Part shown: positions 44,843 to 54,463 of the stretch, piece by piece | How positions within the stretch are numbered: position 1 is the stretch's first letter | How the letters are laid out: each line of letters starts with the position of its first letter | NCBI RefSeq assembly: GCF_001937665.1 | Contig: NZ_MSKL01000025.1 | Span: forward strand, 186,352-250,351 | From: Actinomyces oris | GTDB lineage: Bacteria; Actinomycetota; Actinomycetes; Actinomycetales; Actinomycetaceae | Reading direction: 5' to 3' | Length of the DNA stretch: 64,000 bases | The notes under the pieces: generated by a model | What the model was told of the DNA's origin: nothing | Database searches by the model: none | What the model saw: the letters and a program-made list of their open reading frames with translations, nothing else | Translations under genes and position numbers: made by a program

Positions 44843-46237
44843 CTGTCTCCGTCTCCTGACTCCTCCTCCCCCGAATTCTCTTCTCCCGAGATCCCCTCAT
44901 CCACGACCCCGCCACCCACGGCACCAACCCAGGTCGCCCCGGTCTCCGCCTTAACACCATCACCTCAACGACGGCATCGGGCACGGCTCGGAATTCTCAG
45001 CGTCGTCGTCGTTCTGGTCCTGGCACTCGGCGGTGGAGGGCTGTGGGCACTGACGCGCGGCTCCAACCCGCTCTCAATGGTCAAGGCCCCGATCCTCAAG
45101 GCTCAGCAGGACCTGTCCAACCTCGGCAAGGAGCCTGCGGCAGCACCCTTCGACGCGAGTGGCACCACGGCAATCACCAACAAGCAGCTGACGATCCTGC
45201 GGGTGATCGCCGATCACCGTGAGACGCTGGTGGCCCTGAGCGCGAGCTCATCGTCGTCCTACGCCGCCTGGCAGGTTCCTGTCCCTGACAACCTGGCGGG
45301 GCAGCACCTCAACTGTCGAATCAACGCCAAGACCTTCGACTGCGGTGACCAGATCAGCGTCGACCTGGCCTCGGGGATCAACGCCCCCGCCAAGCCGTCG
45401 ACCGTCTCCGCCGCCTCCCCCACGACGCCCGCCTCAGCGGTTCCGGCCCAGCCGAGCGACAACAGCTCCGACGCGCCCGCCCAGACCGGGACTCCGAGTG
45501 CTCCCAGCGGCACGACCTCTGCGAACCCCGCGGCCCCCTCCGCCACCTCGTCCTCCACTCCTGCCGCAACAGCGTCACCAGGTACGGCGACGTCGGCGCC
45601 GGCGCCCGCCTCGGTGCGGCTCGGCGATACCCCCAGCAGCGGAAAGCCCCTGTCGGTCAGCTCCGACGGCACCGTGAGTGTCAACCGGGACAAGGTCTCC
45701 GGCCTGAAGCTTGACGGCACCAAGCCGGTGTGGGCGACCCGAGTCGAGGCGTCCCGCAAGCTCGCCGGTGTCAGCCTGCCGATGAGCCGCGATATCTGGG
45801 TGGTCAGCGACGGCGTCACCGTGGCAGGTCTCGACGGCAGCAGCGTGCTGTGGTCGAGCAAGCTCCCCAAGGACGTGGGCGCCCTCAACACGTTGGGTAC
45901 CGAGGTGGTACCCCGCTGGCAGACGAGCAAGGGCGCCATCGTCATAGCCTACCCGGACTCGCTGCGCGCCCTCGACCCAGTCGATGGAAGCACGATCTGG
46001 CGGGTCTCCACCCCAGTGACCTCATGGGCGGCCGGTGATGGTTACGTCGTGGTCTTCAACGGCTCGACGACCTCAGTCCTGGCCTTCGACTCCGGTTCGA
46101 GCTCGACCCGCGCCACGGCTCTGCCGACCTCGGCCCCAGTCTCCGCAGATGCTCCCGACCTGAAGGAGCTCAAGAACGCGGACCTCGACGTCCCGGGTAT
46201 CTGCGCGGAGGCCTTCAGCCGAGGGGGTCGGGGATGA
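44843..46237 (+). CDS. Membrane-anchored extracytoplasmic protein, possible PQQ-like propeller (N-terminal part)
   Basis: This protein of about 464 aa, if started at CTG, has a Ser/Pro/Thr-rich cytoplasmic N-terminus, one transmembrane anchor (RLGILSVVVVLVLALGGGG), an extracytoplasmic domain with a Cys pair (LNCRINAKTFDCGD) and a Pro/Ala/Ser/Thr linker. Beta-propeller-like repeats follow (SDGVTVAGLDGSSVLWSS, ALDPVDGSTIWRVST). In the frame that encodes the anchor there is no ATG, GTG or TTG before the ATG at 45077, which lies after the anchor. The open frame begins after a TAG just upstream of 44778. I therefore place the start provisionally at CTG 44843. The C-terminus ends abruptly after CAEAFSRGGRG and overlaps the next frame by 4 bp; the two are probably halves of one gene. 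Confidence 0.6.
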   Translation: MSPSPDSSSPEFSSPEIPSSTTPPPTAPTQVAPVSALTPSPQRRHRARLGILSVVVVLVLALGGGGLWALTRGSNPLSMVKAPILKAQQDLSNLGKEPAAAPFDASGTTAITNKQLTILRVIADHRETLVALSASSSSSYAAWQVPVPDNLAGQHLNCRINAKTFDCGDQISVDLASGINAPAKPSTVSAASPTTPASAVPAQPSDNSSDAPAQTGTPSAPSGTTSANPAAPSATSSSTPAATASPGTATSAPAPASVRLGDTPSSGKPLSVSSDGTVSVNRDKVSGLKLDGTKPVWATRVEASRKLAGVSLPMSRDIWVVSDGVTVAGLDGSSVLWSSKLPKDVGALNTLGTEVVPRWQTSKGAIVIAYPDSLRALDPVDGSTIWRVSTPVTSWAAGDGYVVVFNGSTTSVLAFDSGSSSTRATALPTSAPVSADAPDLKELKNADLDVPGICAEAFSRGGRG

Positions 46238-47148
46238 CGAGGGCCGACATAGTCGAGCAGGCCCCGGAAAAGACGAAAGTCACCTTCTCCGATGGCAAGG
46301 CCGCCGGCACCGCCAGAGGTAACGGCCTGGGGGGCGGCTCGTCGAACACGATCGCCATGAAGTCGACACAGCTGGGTCTGTTCGGCACCTCACCGGTGAT
46401 GGTCGCCGTCCTGGACTGCAACGCCGACCTTCCCGACTACGGCTTCGATGTTCTTGTCGCCTACAACGCTGACAAGGAGATGGTCGGCTCCCTCATGATG
46501 GAGGGCAGCAACGAGATCGGCTGCGTTCCCGCCCCGCACATGGAGAACCTGCGCGTTGTCGGCGGCACCGTCATCTTCGACGAGCCGCAGCTGCGGCTCT
46601 ACGGTGACGAGTCCTGCCGGACCTGCGGCGGCAGCGCCTCAGCGACGGTCACCGCGCAATGGGACGGTCAGGCCCTGACGCTCGCCGACGTCGTCTACCA
46701 CATTCCGGGCAGCCTGCCCATGAGCGGGGACCACCGGCGCCCGTCCCTGGCCGAGGTGCAGAAGGTCTATGACGCCCTCGCCTCGGGGCAGGACGACAAG
46801 GCGGCCGAGCACATCGATCCCACGATCCTGCCTTTCATGGATCAGCCCGCGGAGCGGGTACCGACGGGTGACACGATGTGCACCGCCTTCCTGCCCGAGG
46901 GAGGCAAGGTGGTCGCCTGCCTGCTGGCCGGCCCCAAGGACTCCTCAGGCGCCTCGGTCGCCAACTCCATGGACCTGGATCAGGGAACGATCATCTGCCC
47001 GATCGCCCTGGACGATCCGTCGAAGCCGTGGATGACGCCCAGGCCGAGTACGAACAACAGTGAGCAGAAGCAGTACGGGTCCTGGCTACTGCTGAGCTCT
47101 GACATGGAACGCTTCCGAATCACCCACCTGCAGCACAAGGTCAACTGA
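46234..47148 (+). CDS. Probable C-terminal half of the preceding extracytoplasmic protein
   Basis: This 304-aa frame has no signal peptide or membrane segment, but its composition is that of an extracytoplasmic domain, with several Cys (VLDCNADLPDYG, GCVPAP, SCRTCGGS, MCTAF, VACLLAG, IICPIAL). It starts with an ATG inside the 4-bp overlap with the preceding frame and has no Shine-Dalgarno of its own apart from the G-rich run. Adding one G to the five-G run at 46223-46227 would fuse both frames through SRGGSGMTRADIVEQ. I do not recognise a family. A long hairpin follows the stop. Confidence 0.55.
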   Translation: MTRADIVEQAPEKTKVTFSDGKAAGTARGNGLGGGSSNTIAMKSTQLGLFGTSPVMVAVLDCNADLPDYGFDVLVAYNADKEMVGSLMMEGSNEIGCVPAPHMENLRVVGGTVIFDEPQLRLYGDESCRTCGGSASATVTAQWDGQALTLADVVYHIPGSLPMSGDHRRPSLAEVQKVYDALASGQDDKAAEHIDPTILPFMDQPAERVPTGDTMCTAFLPEGGKVVACLLAGPKDSSGASVANSMDLDQGTIICPIALDDPSKPWMTPRPSTNNSEQKQYGSWLLLSSDMERFRITHLQHKVN

Positions 47149-47162
47149 CGGCCCCGGGCGCG

Positions 47163-47203
47163 TTGTGGGGGTGCACCGTCGACGAGATGGTGCACCCCCA
47201 CAA
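47163..47203. terminator. Long perfect hairpin between convergent genes
   Basis: TTGTGGGGGTGCACC / GGTGCACCCCCACAA, a perfect 15-bp stem with an 11-nt loop, between the plus-strand surface-protein gene and the minus-strand DUF4132 gene. There is no U tract; it probably acts as a bidirectional terminator. Confidence 0.6.
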
Positions 47204-47277
47204 TGACGTCGGAGGAACTGTTCAGCCGCGCCGCCTACGAGCGCGGCCGCCCCCCCTGCGGGCCCTCACCACCGCCT

Positions 47278-50200
47278 CTAGAACAGTCTTGTCCTGTCCT
47301 CCCAGTCCGGGTCGTAGGCCCCCAGCGCCGCCAGGGCCGCATAGTCCGCGTAGCACTCGGCCAGTAGCGGCGTGGGCACCTCGTCCAGTGCCACCAAACG
47401 ACGACCAGTTCCGCGACGCAGCTCCAGGCTGTCGGTCGCACACGGGTTGTTACCCCACGACACGAAAGCACCGGTGAAGGTCAGCGCGACAGTGAGGCCC
47501 GCTGCGGGGATCGTGCGGAGATACTCGGTGAACCAACCCCCGTCCTCCGTTCCCCCGCGACGGTACCCGCGCTGAGAGGCGACATTGCGCACGGAGTAGG
47601 CGTCGGTCATGTGCCCACGAAGATCGGTGAGCCGCTGCTGGCCCGGTGTGATGACGGGTGCGAGCGCGGAGAGCTGGTCGAACAGCGGCTCGACCTCGTA
47701 GTCGGCCAGGTGCTCTCGCCACGCCGCCACGGCGTCGGGCCAGATGATGGTCCCGTGCGCCACCGTGATCTCCCCCTGGCCCGGGAGGTCGACGACGGCG
47801 TCGTCGACTCCCAGCAGGTCCCCTTCCGGTGTGGGACGGAAGACGATCGACTCGCCGCCGTCAGCCGGGTCGAGCTGCCAGATGACCCGAGTGACGAGGT
47901 GCCTCATGAGCGGGTGGGCGAGCAGAAGGTCACGCCATTCGACAGGACTCCATCCGCGTCGCACGCACATGGCCTCGTAGAGCCGGCTGCTTTGAAGGGA
48001 GAGCACGTTCTTGGCCTCCTTGCGGGAGGCGGTGAGCTGTTTCTTGGCGGCTTTGACCGCGTCCGCATCGTCGTCGGCCCGGGGCGCCGGCAGTGAGGCC
48101 CGGGTCTTCCCATCCGGCCCGGTCAGTGCGATCTTGAAGTCCGCGGTCAACCGGCCGGTGAAGGAACGGGCTCCGTAGCTCAGGTGCAGCAGGCCGTCAG
48201 AGCCGAAGCCTGCAGTGGGGACGGTCCGATCCTCCAGCTGCTCGGCGCTCCAGCCCCGTTCGACGGCGACCTCGTCCACCAGCTCGCGGGCGGTCTTCTG
48301 CAGGCTCGCCATCTTGTGACGCTGCGCCACGCCGATCAGCACCTGGAGAGCGGGATCCTGGCCGTTGGCTCGAAGAGCCCGAATGAGGACCTCGTACTGG
48401 GGACGACGGTTGCGGTGGCTCCGCATGTAGCTGTGGGTCAGGCTGGCGAGCTCGCCGCCATCGGCTCCGACGGCGAAGGCCATGAGGCCCTTGTCCGCCA
48501 TCGCCGAACCCAGATACGTCCCCTGATGCTCGTCGTAGATCTGCTTGACGTAACTCTCCAGAGGTCGAGCCAGCCCCTGCCTGGCCCTTTCCCGTTCCTC
48601 AGGATCGTCGCTCTGGGCTGCCGAGGTCCAGTACCGCTGGAAGTACTGATACCGCTTCAGCCCGATGTCCTGGGCATGGGCGAGGCTCTGCTCGGGGCTC
48701 GGGTGAGCGGTGTCCCGCGCCGCCCAGGCTCTGACCAGATGGAGGGCCAGTCGACGGGCATCGTGCGGGTCGAGGAGGGACAGATACAGGCCGATGAGGC
48801 CCCGACCGTCGGGATCCTTCATGATCACGGCCAGGCTCACCCACCAGCGGATCACCAGCGAGCTCACCGGGGCGCCGTCTCGCCAGCGCACAGTGGGCAG
48901 GCCGTCCCAGTCGAGCCAGTCCGGACCGGCTGCTGGATCGGCCTCCAGTCCCTCGGCAGCCTCCTGCTGGAGACGGCCGGGAGACAGGAGCTCGGTGAGA
49001 TCCTCGCCGCAGGCCCGCATGGCTTTGAGCATGCTGGCACGAGTCGCCGCATCCTCTTCTGTGGCGTAGGCGGCGCGAAGGGGGTCAAGGGATCGCTGAG
49101 GGGCCTGAGCGGCGATCCACTCGGCCGCGGATCGCCTGACCTCCGCTGACGGGTCCTTCAGCATGGGCTCGGCCAGGATGGGTGCGGCCGGGGAGACGCT
49201 GAGCAGCCGCTGCACCCGACGTCGCAGCCGTGGGGAGGCCGTGACCGCCATGCGCGCGAGCCTGGGGAGGAGGTCGACGGGCAGTCTGGGGAATGCCTCC
49301 AGAATGTCCAGCGCACGAAGAACCTTCTCCGAGCTATCGAGCCCTTCGGCCAGGTCATCGAGGTGCTCCCACGCCCACGGCCAAAGGATCACGGGATCTC
49401 CCGTACGCCAGACCACGTCACGGACCGCACCGTCAATCGGGAGGTTGAAGTGCCTCAGCACCGCTTCAATGGCTCGAGGATCGGCATCCGCGTCCTCTCC
49501 CCACGACAGAGCGTCTCTCCATCTGGTGGAGGGCTCGTCGGCGGTCAGCCGCAGAAGGTGGACGACTGACAGGGACGGCACGAAGGAGCCCAACCACCCA
49601 AGGCGGTACTTCCTGAGAATGGCCGGGACTCCTGTTGATCGACCCTCGGCGACTGCGATGAAGGCCTCCACATCCTGTTCAGTGGCCAGGTACCTCGCGG
49701 CGATCTCCTCCCGAGATTCCGCACCTTGAGGATCCCAGGCGTCATCGACGAGCCGGTTGAGGATGCGCCAGAGCTGCTGCCGTGCGGCATCGGCCGGCTG
49801 GTCGAGAGCGATGTGCTCGACCTCCGGCAGAACGACGGGAGCCTGCTCGGACTCCTCACTCGCCCACCGGGAGAAGGCCGCACGGGCACGCAGCTGCTCG
49901 ACCGCCACGGCGAGCACGGGGTTTTTCTCGGCCGCGACGTCGAGAAGATCGTCATCAGCTCCCTCGGCCAGGTGGTCGAGCAGGTCGGTGGAGCGTTGGA
50001 AACCTGCTTTGCTGCGGATTGCCTTCCCGGACAGGAGCTCGGCGAGGGCCTCACGGCGTGGGGTATCGGGAACCCGCCCCAGCAGGTCGATGGCTTGGAG
50101 ACGCGTCGTGCGCTTCTCCTCCAGCGTCAGTGGGACCAGGAGGTGGGCCACAGGCCCAAGATCCATGTCAAGACCGGCCAGGAGCAGCACAAGATCACGT

Positions 50201-50967
50201 CGGTCGTACTCGTTCAGGCTGCGGATGAACGACGCCGGAATCCGCGACCCGTGTGACTGCAGGTACTCCGCGATTCCCGGGAGACGGCAGGGAACTCGAC
50301 TGTCGTCATTTAAGTACGCGTATCGTGACAACCACAAGGTCAGTACCAGGGAGGGGATTTTGCCCGCTTTGACTCCATCCAGGGCCAAGACCTCAGCGAA
50401 GCGCTCAGGCCCCCACATCAATCGCTCTTTCACCATATTCACCGCCGCCTCTTCCCAGGGGTCGACGGTTCTGACCACATCCTCGTTCAAGAGAAGTAAC
50501 CAGAGAGGGGTGAAAGCCTTCCGGCGCCAGTCCTGTTTTCCCGGAGTATCGGCAGCCCAGATCGCACGAAGGAGCTGACCATATCGCCACCACTGTTGAG
50601 CACTGAACGCATCACAACGATACAGACTGTCACGTAGTGAATACAGAACACGGCGACGATCTCGAGGGGGCTCCCTCATATCCGACGACCATGCGACACC
50701 TACTGCAGACAGCCGATCTGCAAGATCGTCCCTCACAGGAAGTGTTCTATTCAGCTCGCCAACACCACCGAACAACGCGTCCGTCTCCGGCTCCTGCCAC
50801 ACCTGCTCCACGACATCCGCAGACTCTCCCGAGAGCACATAGGAGACGGCCTTCTCATGGAGGTCTGCACTGATCACCCGCAGGGGCAGGAGCGCCCTGG
50901 CCAGTTCATCGGATGGGACGACCTCACACATTTCAGCGACTTCTTCCCGATTCACAACACTCTCCAT
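47278..50967 (-). CDS. Large DUF4132 (MolR/YehI-like) protein
   Basis: This soluble protein of about 1229 aa is mainly helical. The N-terminal 800 residues contain repeated HEAT-like units (for example LSVSPAAPILAEPMLKDPSA, EVRRSAAEWIAAQ). The C-terminal DUF4132 part has TVPTAGFGSDGLLHLSYGAR, SSRLYEAMCVRRGWSP, ITVAHGTIIWPDA and LADYEVEPLFDQLSALAP. The length is like that of E. coli YehI/MolR. It lies on the same strand 177 bp after the SWIM gene and completes a set equivalent to yehI plus yehLMPQ. The start is uncertain: ATG 50967, GTG 50979 and GTG 50955 (with GGAG upstream) are all possible. Confidence 0.87.
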   Translation of the reverse strand: MESVVNREEVAEMCEVVPSDELARALLPLRVISADLHEKAVSYVLSGESADVVEQVWQEPETDALFGGVGELNRTLPVRDDLADRLSAVGVAWSSDMREPPRDRRRVLYSLRDSLYRCDAFSAQQWWRYGQLLRAIWAADTPGKQDWRRKAFTPLWLLLLNEDVVRTVDPWEEAAVNMVKERLMWGPERFAEVLALDGVKAGKIPSLVLTLWLSRYAYLNDDSRVPCRLPGIAEYLQSHGSRIPASFIRSLNEYDRRDLVLLLAGLDMDLGPVAHLLVPLTLEEKRTTRLQAIDLLGRVPDTPRREALAELLSGKAIRSKAGFQRSTDLLDHLAEGADDDLLDVAAEKNPVLAVAVEQLRARAAFSRWASEESEQAPVVLPEVEHIALDQPADAARQQLWRILNRLVDDAWDPQGAESREEIAARYLATEQDVEAFIAVAEGRSTGVPAILRKYRLGWLGSFVPSLSVVHLLRLTADEPSTRWRDALSWGEDADADPRAIEAVLRHFNLPIDGAVRDVVWRTGDPVILWPWAWEHLDDLAEGLDSSEKVLRALDILEAFPRLPVDLLPRLARMAVTASPRLRRRVQRLLSVSPAAPILAEPMLKDPSAEVRRSAAEWIAAQAPQRSLDPLRAAYATEEDAATRASMLKAMRACGEDLTELLSPGRLQQEAAEGLEADPAAGPDWLDWDGLPTVRWRDGAPVSSLVIRWWVSLAVIMKDPDGRGLIGLYLSLLDPHDARRLALHLVRAWAARDTAHPSPEQSLAHAQDIGLKRYQYFQRYWTSAAQSDDPEERERARQGLARPLESYVKQIYDEHQGTYLGSAMADKGLMAFAVGADGGELASLTHSYMRSHRNRRPQYEVLIRALRANGQDPALQVLIGVAQRHKMASLQKTARELVDEVAVERGWSAEQLEDRTVPTAGFGSDGLLHLSYGARSFTGRLTADFKIALTGPDGKTRASLPAPRADDDADAVKAAKKQLTASRKEAKNVLSLQSSRLYEAMCVRRGWSPVEWRDLLLAHPLMRHLVTRVIWQLDPADGGESIVFRPTPEGDLLGVDDAVVDLPGQGEITVAHGTIIWPDAVAAWREHLADYEVEPLFDQLSALAPVITPGQQRLTDLRGHMTDAYSVRNVASQRGYRRGGTEDGGWFTEYLRTIPAAGLTVALTFTGAFVSWGNNPCATDSLELRRGTGRRLVALDEVPTPLLAECYADYAALAALGAYDPDWEDRTRLF

Positions 50968-51143
50968 AAGCATCCGCACAGCGCATGCATCCGACTCGAT
51001 ATACCGGTCAGCAGACAGTCATCCTACAGGTGCGGTATCGTGCCCTGAGCGCTTTCTCCATTTCGAGCTGTCGGTTCCCGCCGCCGAGAGGTCCGTGCAG
51101 GCTGTGCGGGCCGTGTGCCACTCGGCCGGAGGCTCCGGTGATA

Positions 51144-53291
51144 TCAGAGCGTCAAGGCGTCGAGCCGGTCGATGACGGCGCAGGCCCGCAGCACAGCGCC
51201 GGGACTCGGCCGGTCGTCCACCTCGGTAAGCACGGCCGCCAGAGTGGTGAGCTGGAGGTCACCGGCCATGCGGACTCGCGCGCGCAGCACGTGCGCCACC
51301 GTGCTCGTGGGCCGTGTCGTCCCGGAGGCCGCGAGCGCGGTGAGCGCCTCGCGCACGTCCTGGACCAGTGCCCGTATAGGCATGCGATCGCCCCGGTTCG
51401 TATGGGCCTCGTGAGTGTGCGTCTCCTCCACGCGTCTGCGCAGCCGGCCGTATCCCCTCCCGGAAGCGCCGCGAGAAGGAGGGAAAGTGGCCACCAGAAG
51501 GCTGATCCGGTCGTGCTCGCGCACGAAGACACCGGATGGATGGTCGCCCTCGACGGTGATGGCATGCACCTGAAGTTCGCGGGAGAGCACGTCGGAGACC
51601 ATCTGCATCTCACCGCCGCCGACCTCCATACACAGCAGGTGCCTGCGCCCGTCGGTGCTCGTCACCGGCAGCAGGTAGTGCTGGTGGACCTCGTCGATGC
51701 TGATAGGTCCCAGGCCGTCCTGGGCAACTATGATCAGACGGAGCCGGGGAACGGGCGCCTCGAAGCGGGCGACCTCCGGCCCGGATCCGGTCTGTTGGAG
51801 ATGATCGGCCACGGCTTCCAGGTCGATGTCGTCGTAGCCGGCCTCAGCGCTGCGGCGGGTGACGGACGTGCGGTTGGAGGGGGCCAGGGAGCCGTCGGGC
51901 CGGCGCTCGGCACCGGTCAGGCGTAGGGGGCCGGACAGGATGTTCCTCATCGATGTGCCCCACAGGAGGGTGGCGTCCAGTGAGTAGTGGAAGGCGACGT
52001 CGGTCCCGGCGGCTCGCCCGGTGGTGACCATCTCCGGTTGGTCGTGGTCCAGGTCCCAGAGTCTGACGGTCAGTCCTCGGCTTCCCGAGGGGGCCGTCCA
52101 CCAGGTGGCGCTCAGCGGGAGCAGCAGCCCGGTGTGGGCCGTCTCAGTGTCGGTTGGCCCGATGAGAGCGGGGTCGGGTGGGCCGGTGACGGCTGTGAGC
52201 GCCTGGGTCAGGGCCCAGGCCGCGGCCAGGGCGCTGAGGACGGTGGCCTCATCGACGGCGTCGTCACGCTCAGCGAGAGCCCGGAGCCTCCCGGCGGCGG
52301 AGGTCAGCAGCCGGGACAGTCGGGGCAGCTCCTCCAGACGGGTGACCTGGGCCAGGCGCTCCAGGTCGGTGGCGCTGCGGGGGCCGGCGTGTGAGATCCC
52401 CGCGGAGAGGAGAGTCTCAATGGCGGTTGCGACCGTTGAGACGACGTCCCGCTTCCGGTCGTCGAAGGTGGACTTCTCATCCGGCCACGGCCAGGGGCGG
52501 CCTGCGCGGGCGAAGAGTCGGATGACGGCTTGAAGGCACCAGGCCGCCTTGGCGGCCGAGGAGTGACGTCCAGAGACGATCATGCCTCGTGGCCCCAGTC
52601 CCGCGATCACAACGATCTCGGGAGCGTCGGGCCAGGTGATGCTCAGGCGTCCAGGAGCACTGGTCACGTCGGTGGGGGCAGCGAGCCGGTCCGGTGCGGT
52701 TCCGGCCAGGGACGCCTGCGCGCGCCGCCGGGCCTCAGCCCCCAGGGACTTCTCGACGTCGGCCGGCTTCCAGGCGAGGACCTCCTCCAGGACCGGATCG
52801 CTCGGGGGCCCTTGGGCGGGTGCGGGGGTGACGGAGGCATCCGGGGATGCGGGGTTCGTCGGCGTCTCGGCGGCCGTGGTGCTCTCGTCGGCCCCGTCCC
52901 GGTTGACGGCTTCGCGCAGCCACAGGCAGGCGGCGAGGATGTGCACGCAGATGCCGGCCACGGGGCAGGGACAGCGCGCGTCCTGCGGGCCGGAGACGGT
53001 CAGGGTGACGGGAACCGCTGGCCGGCCGACTCCGATGGTCACTGTCCCGGGTACTGGCTGCTCCCCTGCTTCGGGATCAATGGGCCCGTTGACGGGCTCG
53101 ACCCGGCCGGCGGCCAGCTCGGCACGTCCGCGACGCAGCAGGCCCCGGTTGCCCAGGGCGATCAGGGCGACATCGTCAAGCGCACCATAGACCGAGAAAG
53201 CAGCTGCCCAGGAGTCACCGCAGGCTCCCGGGGTCTGTGAGGCATCGGGGGCGCCGGCGGAGCGTTGAGACTGGCCGGTCCGCTCGTTCAT
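51144..53291 (-). CDS. SWIM zinc-finger protein (YehQ-like)
   Basis: This 715-aa protein has a SWIM motif near residues 107-120 (ARCPCPVAGICVHILAACLW, pattern CxCx5CxH). A hydrophilic acidic linker follows, then a large C-terminal region without recognised domains (for example GLLLPLSATWWTAPSGSRG). SWIM fingers bind DNA or proteins. The E. coli equivalent in the same gene order is YehQ. It is the fourth gene of the operon: its ATG overlaps the VWA gene stop by 4 bp. Confidence 0.82.
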   Translation of the reverse strand: MNERTGQSQRSAGAPDASQTPGACGDSWAAAFSVYGALDDVALIALGNRGLLRRGRAELAAGRVEPVNGPIDPEAGEQPVPGTVTIGVGRPAVPVTLTVSGPQDARCPCPVAGICVHILAACLWLREAVNRDGADESTTAAETPTNPASPDASVTPAPAQGPPSDPVLEEVLAWKPADVEKSLGAEARRRAQASLAGTAPDRLAAPTDVTSAPGRLSITWPDAPEIVVIAGLGPRGMIVSGRHSSAAKAAWCLQAVIRLFARAGRPWPWPDEKSTFDDRKRDVVSTVATAIETLLSAGISHAGPRSATDLERLAQVTRLEELPRLSRLLTSAAGRLRALAERDDAVDEATVLSALAAAWALTQALTAVTGPPDPALIGPTDTETAHTGLLLPLSATWWTAPSGSRGLTVRLWDLDHDQPEMVTTGRAAGTDVAFHYSLDATLLWGTSMRNILSGPLRLTGAERRPDGSLAPSNRTSVTRRSAEAGYDDIDLEAVADHLQQTGSGPEVARFEAPVPRLRLIIVAQDGLGPISIDEVHQHYLLPVTSTDGRRHLLCMEVGGGEMQMVSDVLSRELQVHAITVEGDHPSGVFVREHDRISLLVATFPPSRGASGRGYGRLRRRVEETHTHEAHTNRGDRMPIRALVQDVREALTALAASGTTRPTSTVAHVLRARVRMAGDLQLTTLAAVLTEVDDRPSPGAVLRACAVIDRLDALTL

Positions 53292-54463
53292 ACAGTCACC
53301 TCAGCCAGCCAGGAGGCGAACCGGTCCGGGGTCATGGCGGCGATCCTCATACCGACCTCGGACAGGCGCTCGGCCACGTCATGGTCGTACCAGGCGTGTC
53401 CCCTGTCGTCCAAGGAGACCAGCCCCAGCACGGTCATGCCTTGGGCAACCAGGTCACGCACCCGTTTGACGAGGGTGGACACCGATCCCCCCTCCTCGAA
53501 GTCGCTGATGACCGTCACAATCGTCCGACTGGGGCTGGTCACCGTTCCAGCGGCGTAGCCGACGGCGTTGGCTATGTCCGTTCCGCCTCCCAGCTGACTG
53601 GTCATGAGAACCTCGACGGGATCGTGAACCGTGTGGCTGAGGTCGACGACGGTGGTGTCGAAGACGGCCAGTCGTACGGACAGGCCGGGAAGACCCGCAA
53701 GGATCGAGGCCATGATGGCACTGTGGAGCAGGTTGGAGGCCATGGAGGCGGACTGGTCCACCAGGATGATGACGTCCCAGGTCAGGTTGCGTCTCCTCTG
53801 GCGGGACATGAAGCGCACGTCCTCGACGATCATGCGGCCCGTGCCCGGGTCCACGTTGCCCAGGTTCGCGGTAATAGTGCGACGCCAGTCGAAGTTGCGC
53901 GCCAAGGCATGAGGACTGTTGCTGCGCCGACGGGCTCCGCTCAGGGCCGTCGTCACGGGGTGCTGAAGGCGCTCCATGATGTCGGTGACGATCCGGGAGA
54001 TGAGGGCACGCAGCCCGTCAGTGAGTTGGGGTAAGATCGTCCCCTTGATCCGCAGCAGTGCGGCCCCGAGCTCGGGACTGGTGTCGATGGCCTCAATGGC
54101 GTCCGGGTCGGCCAGCAGCTCGGAGAGCCCGTATCGGGTCAGCGCGTCGCTCTCAAGTCGTTGCAGGGTGGAGGCCGGGAAGAGCCTGCGGGCGCCATCG
54201 AGCCAGTCGACCGCCCGTATGACCGATGGTCCCAGGGTGGCTCTCGTGCCGTCGCCGCCTCCGGCGCCCAGCCGGTGCCCGCGGCCCGTGTACTCGCGGT
54301 CATAGATGTAGCCCAGGGCGTCATCGAGGTCGGCGTCCTGGTGCCTGCGCGGCAGTTTCGGCTCGGCGTATCGGCCCAGCACCATGCGCCAGCGACGTGC
54401 TGCCAGGTCACCCTCCGGCCCCTCCCAGGAGGCGGAGGCGTTCAACGGCGTGCCGCTCGTCAT
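53288..54463 (-). CDS. VWA domain protein with MIDAS site (YehP-like)
   Basis: This 391-aa protein has an N-terminal helical region and a C-terminal von Willebrand A domain. The metal-ion-dependent adhesion site is intact: DVIILVDQSASMASN (DxSxS), LGGGTDIANAVG (Thr) and VTVISDFEEGG (Asp). In MoxR systems the VWA protein works with the AAA+ ATPase in metal insertion or complex remodelling. The ATG at 54463 overlaps the DUF5682 stop by 4 bp. There is no signal peptide, so it is cytoplasmic. Confidence 0.88.
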   Translation of the reverse strand: MTSGTPLNASASWEGPEGDLAARRWRMVLGRYAEPKLPRRHQDADLDDALGYIYDREYTGRGHRLGAGGGDGTRATLGPSVIRAVDWLDGARRLFPASTLQRLESDALTRYGLSELLADPDAIEAIDTSPELGAALLRIKGTILPQLTDGLRALISRIVTDIMERLQHPVTTALSGARRRSNSPHALARNFDWRRTITANLGNVDPGTGRMIVEDVRFMSRQRRRNLTWDVIILVDQSASMASNLLHSAIMASILAGLPGLSVRLAVFDTTVVDLSHTVHDPVEVLMTSQLGGGTDIANAVGYAAGTVTSPSRTIVTVISDFEEGGSVSTLVKRVRDLVAQGMTVLGLVSLDDRGHAWYDHDVAERLSEVGMRIAAMTPDRFASWLAEVTV

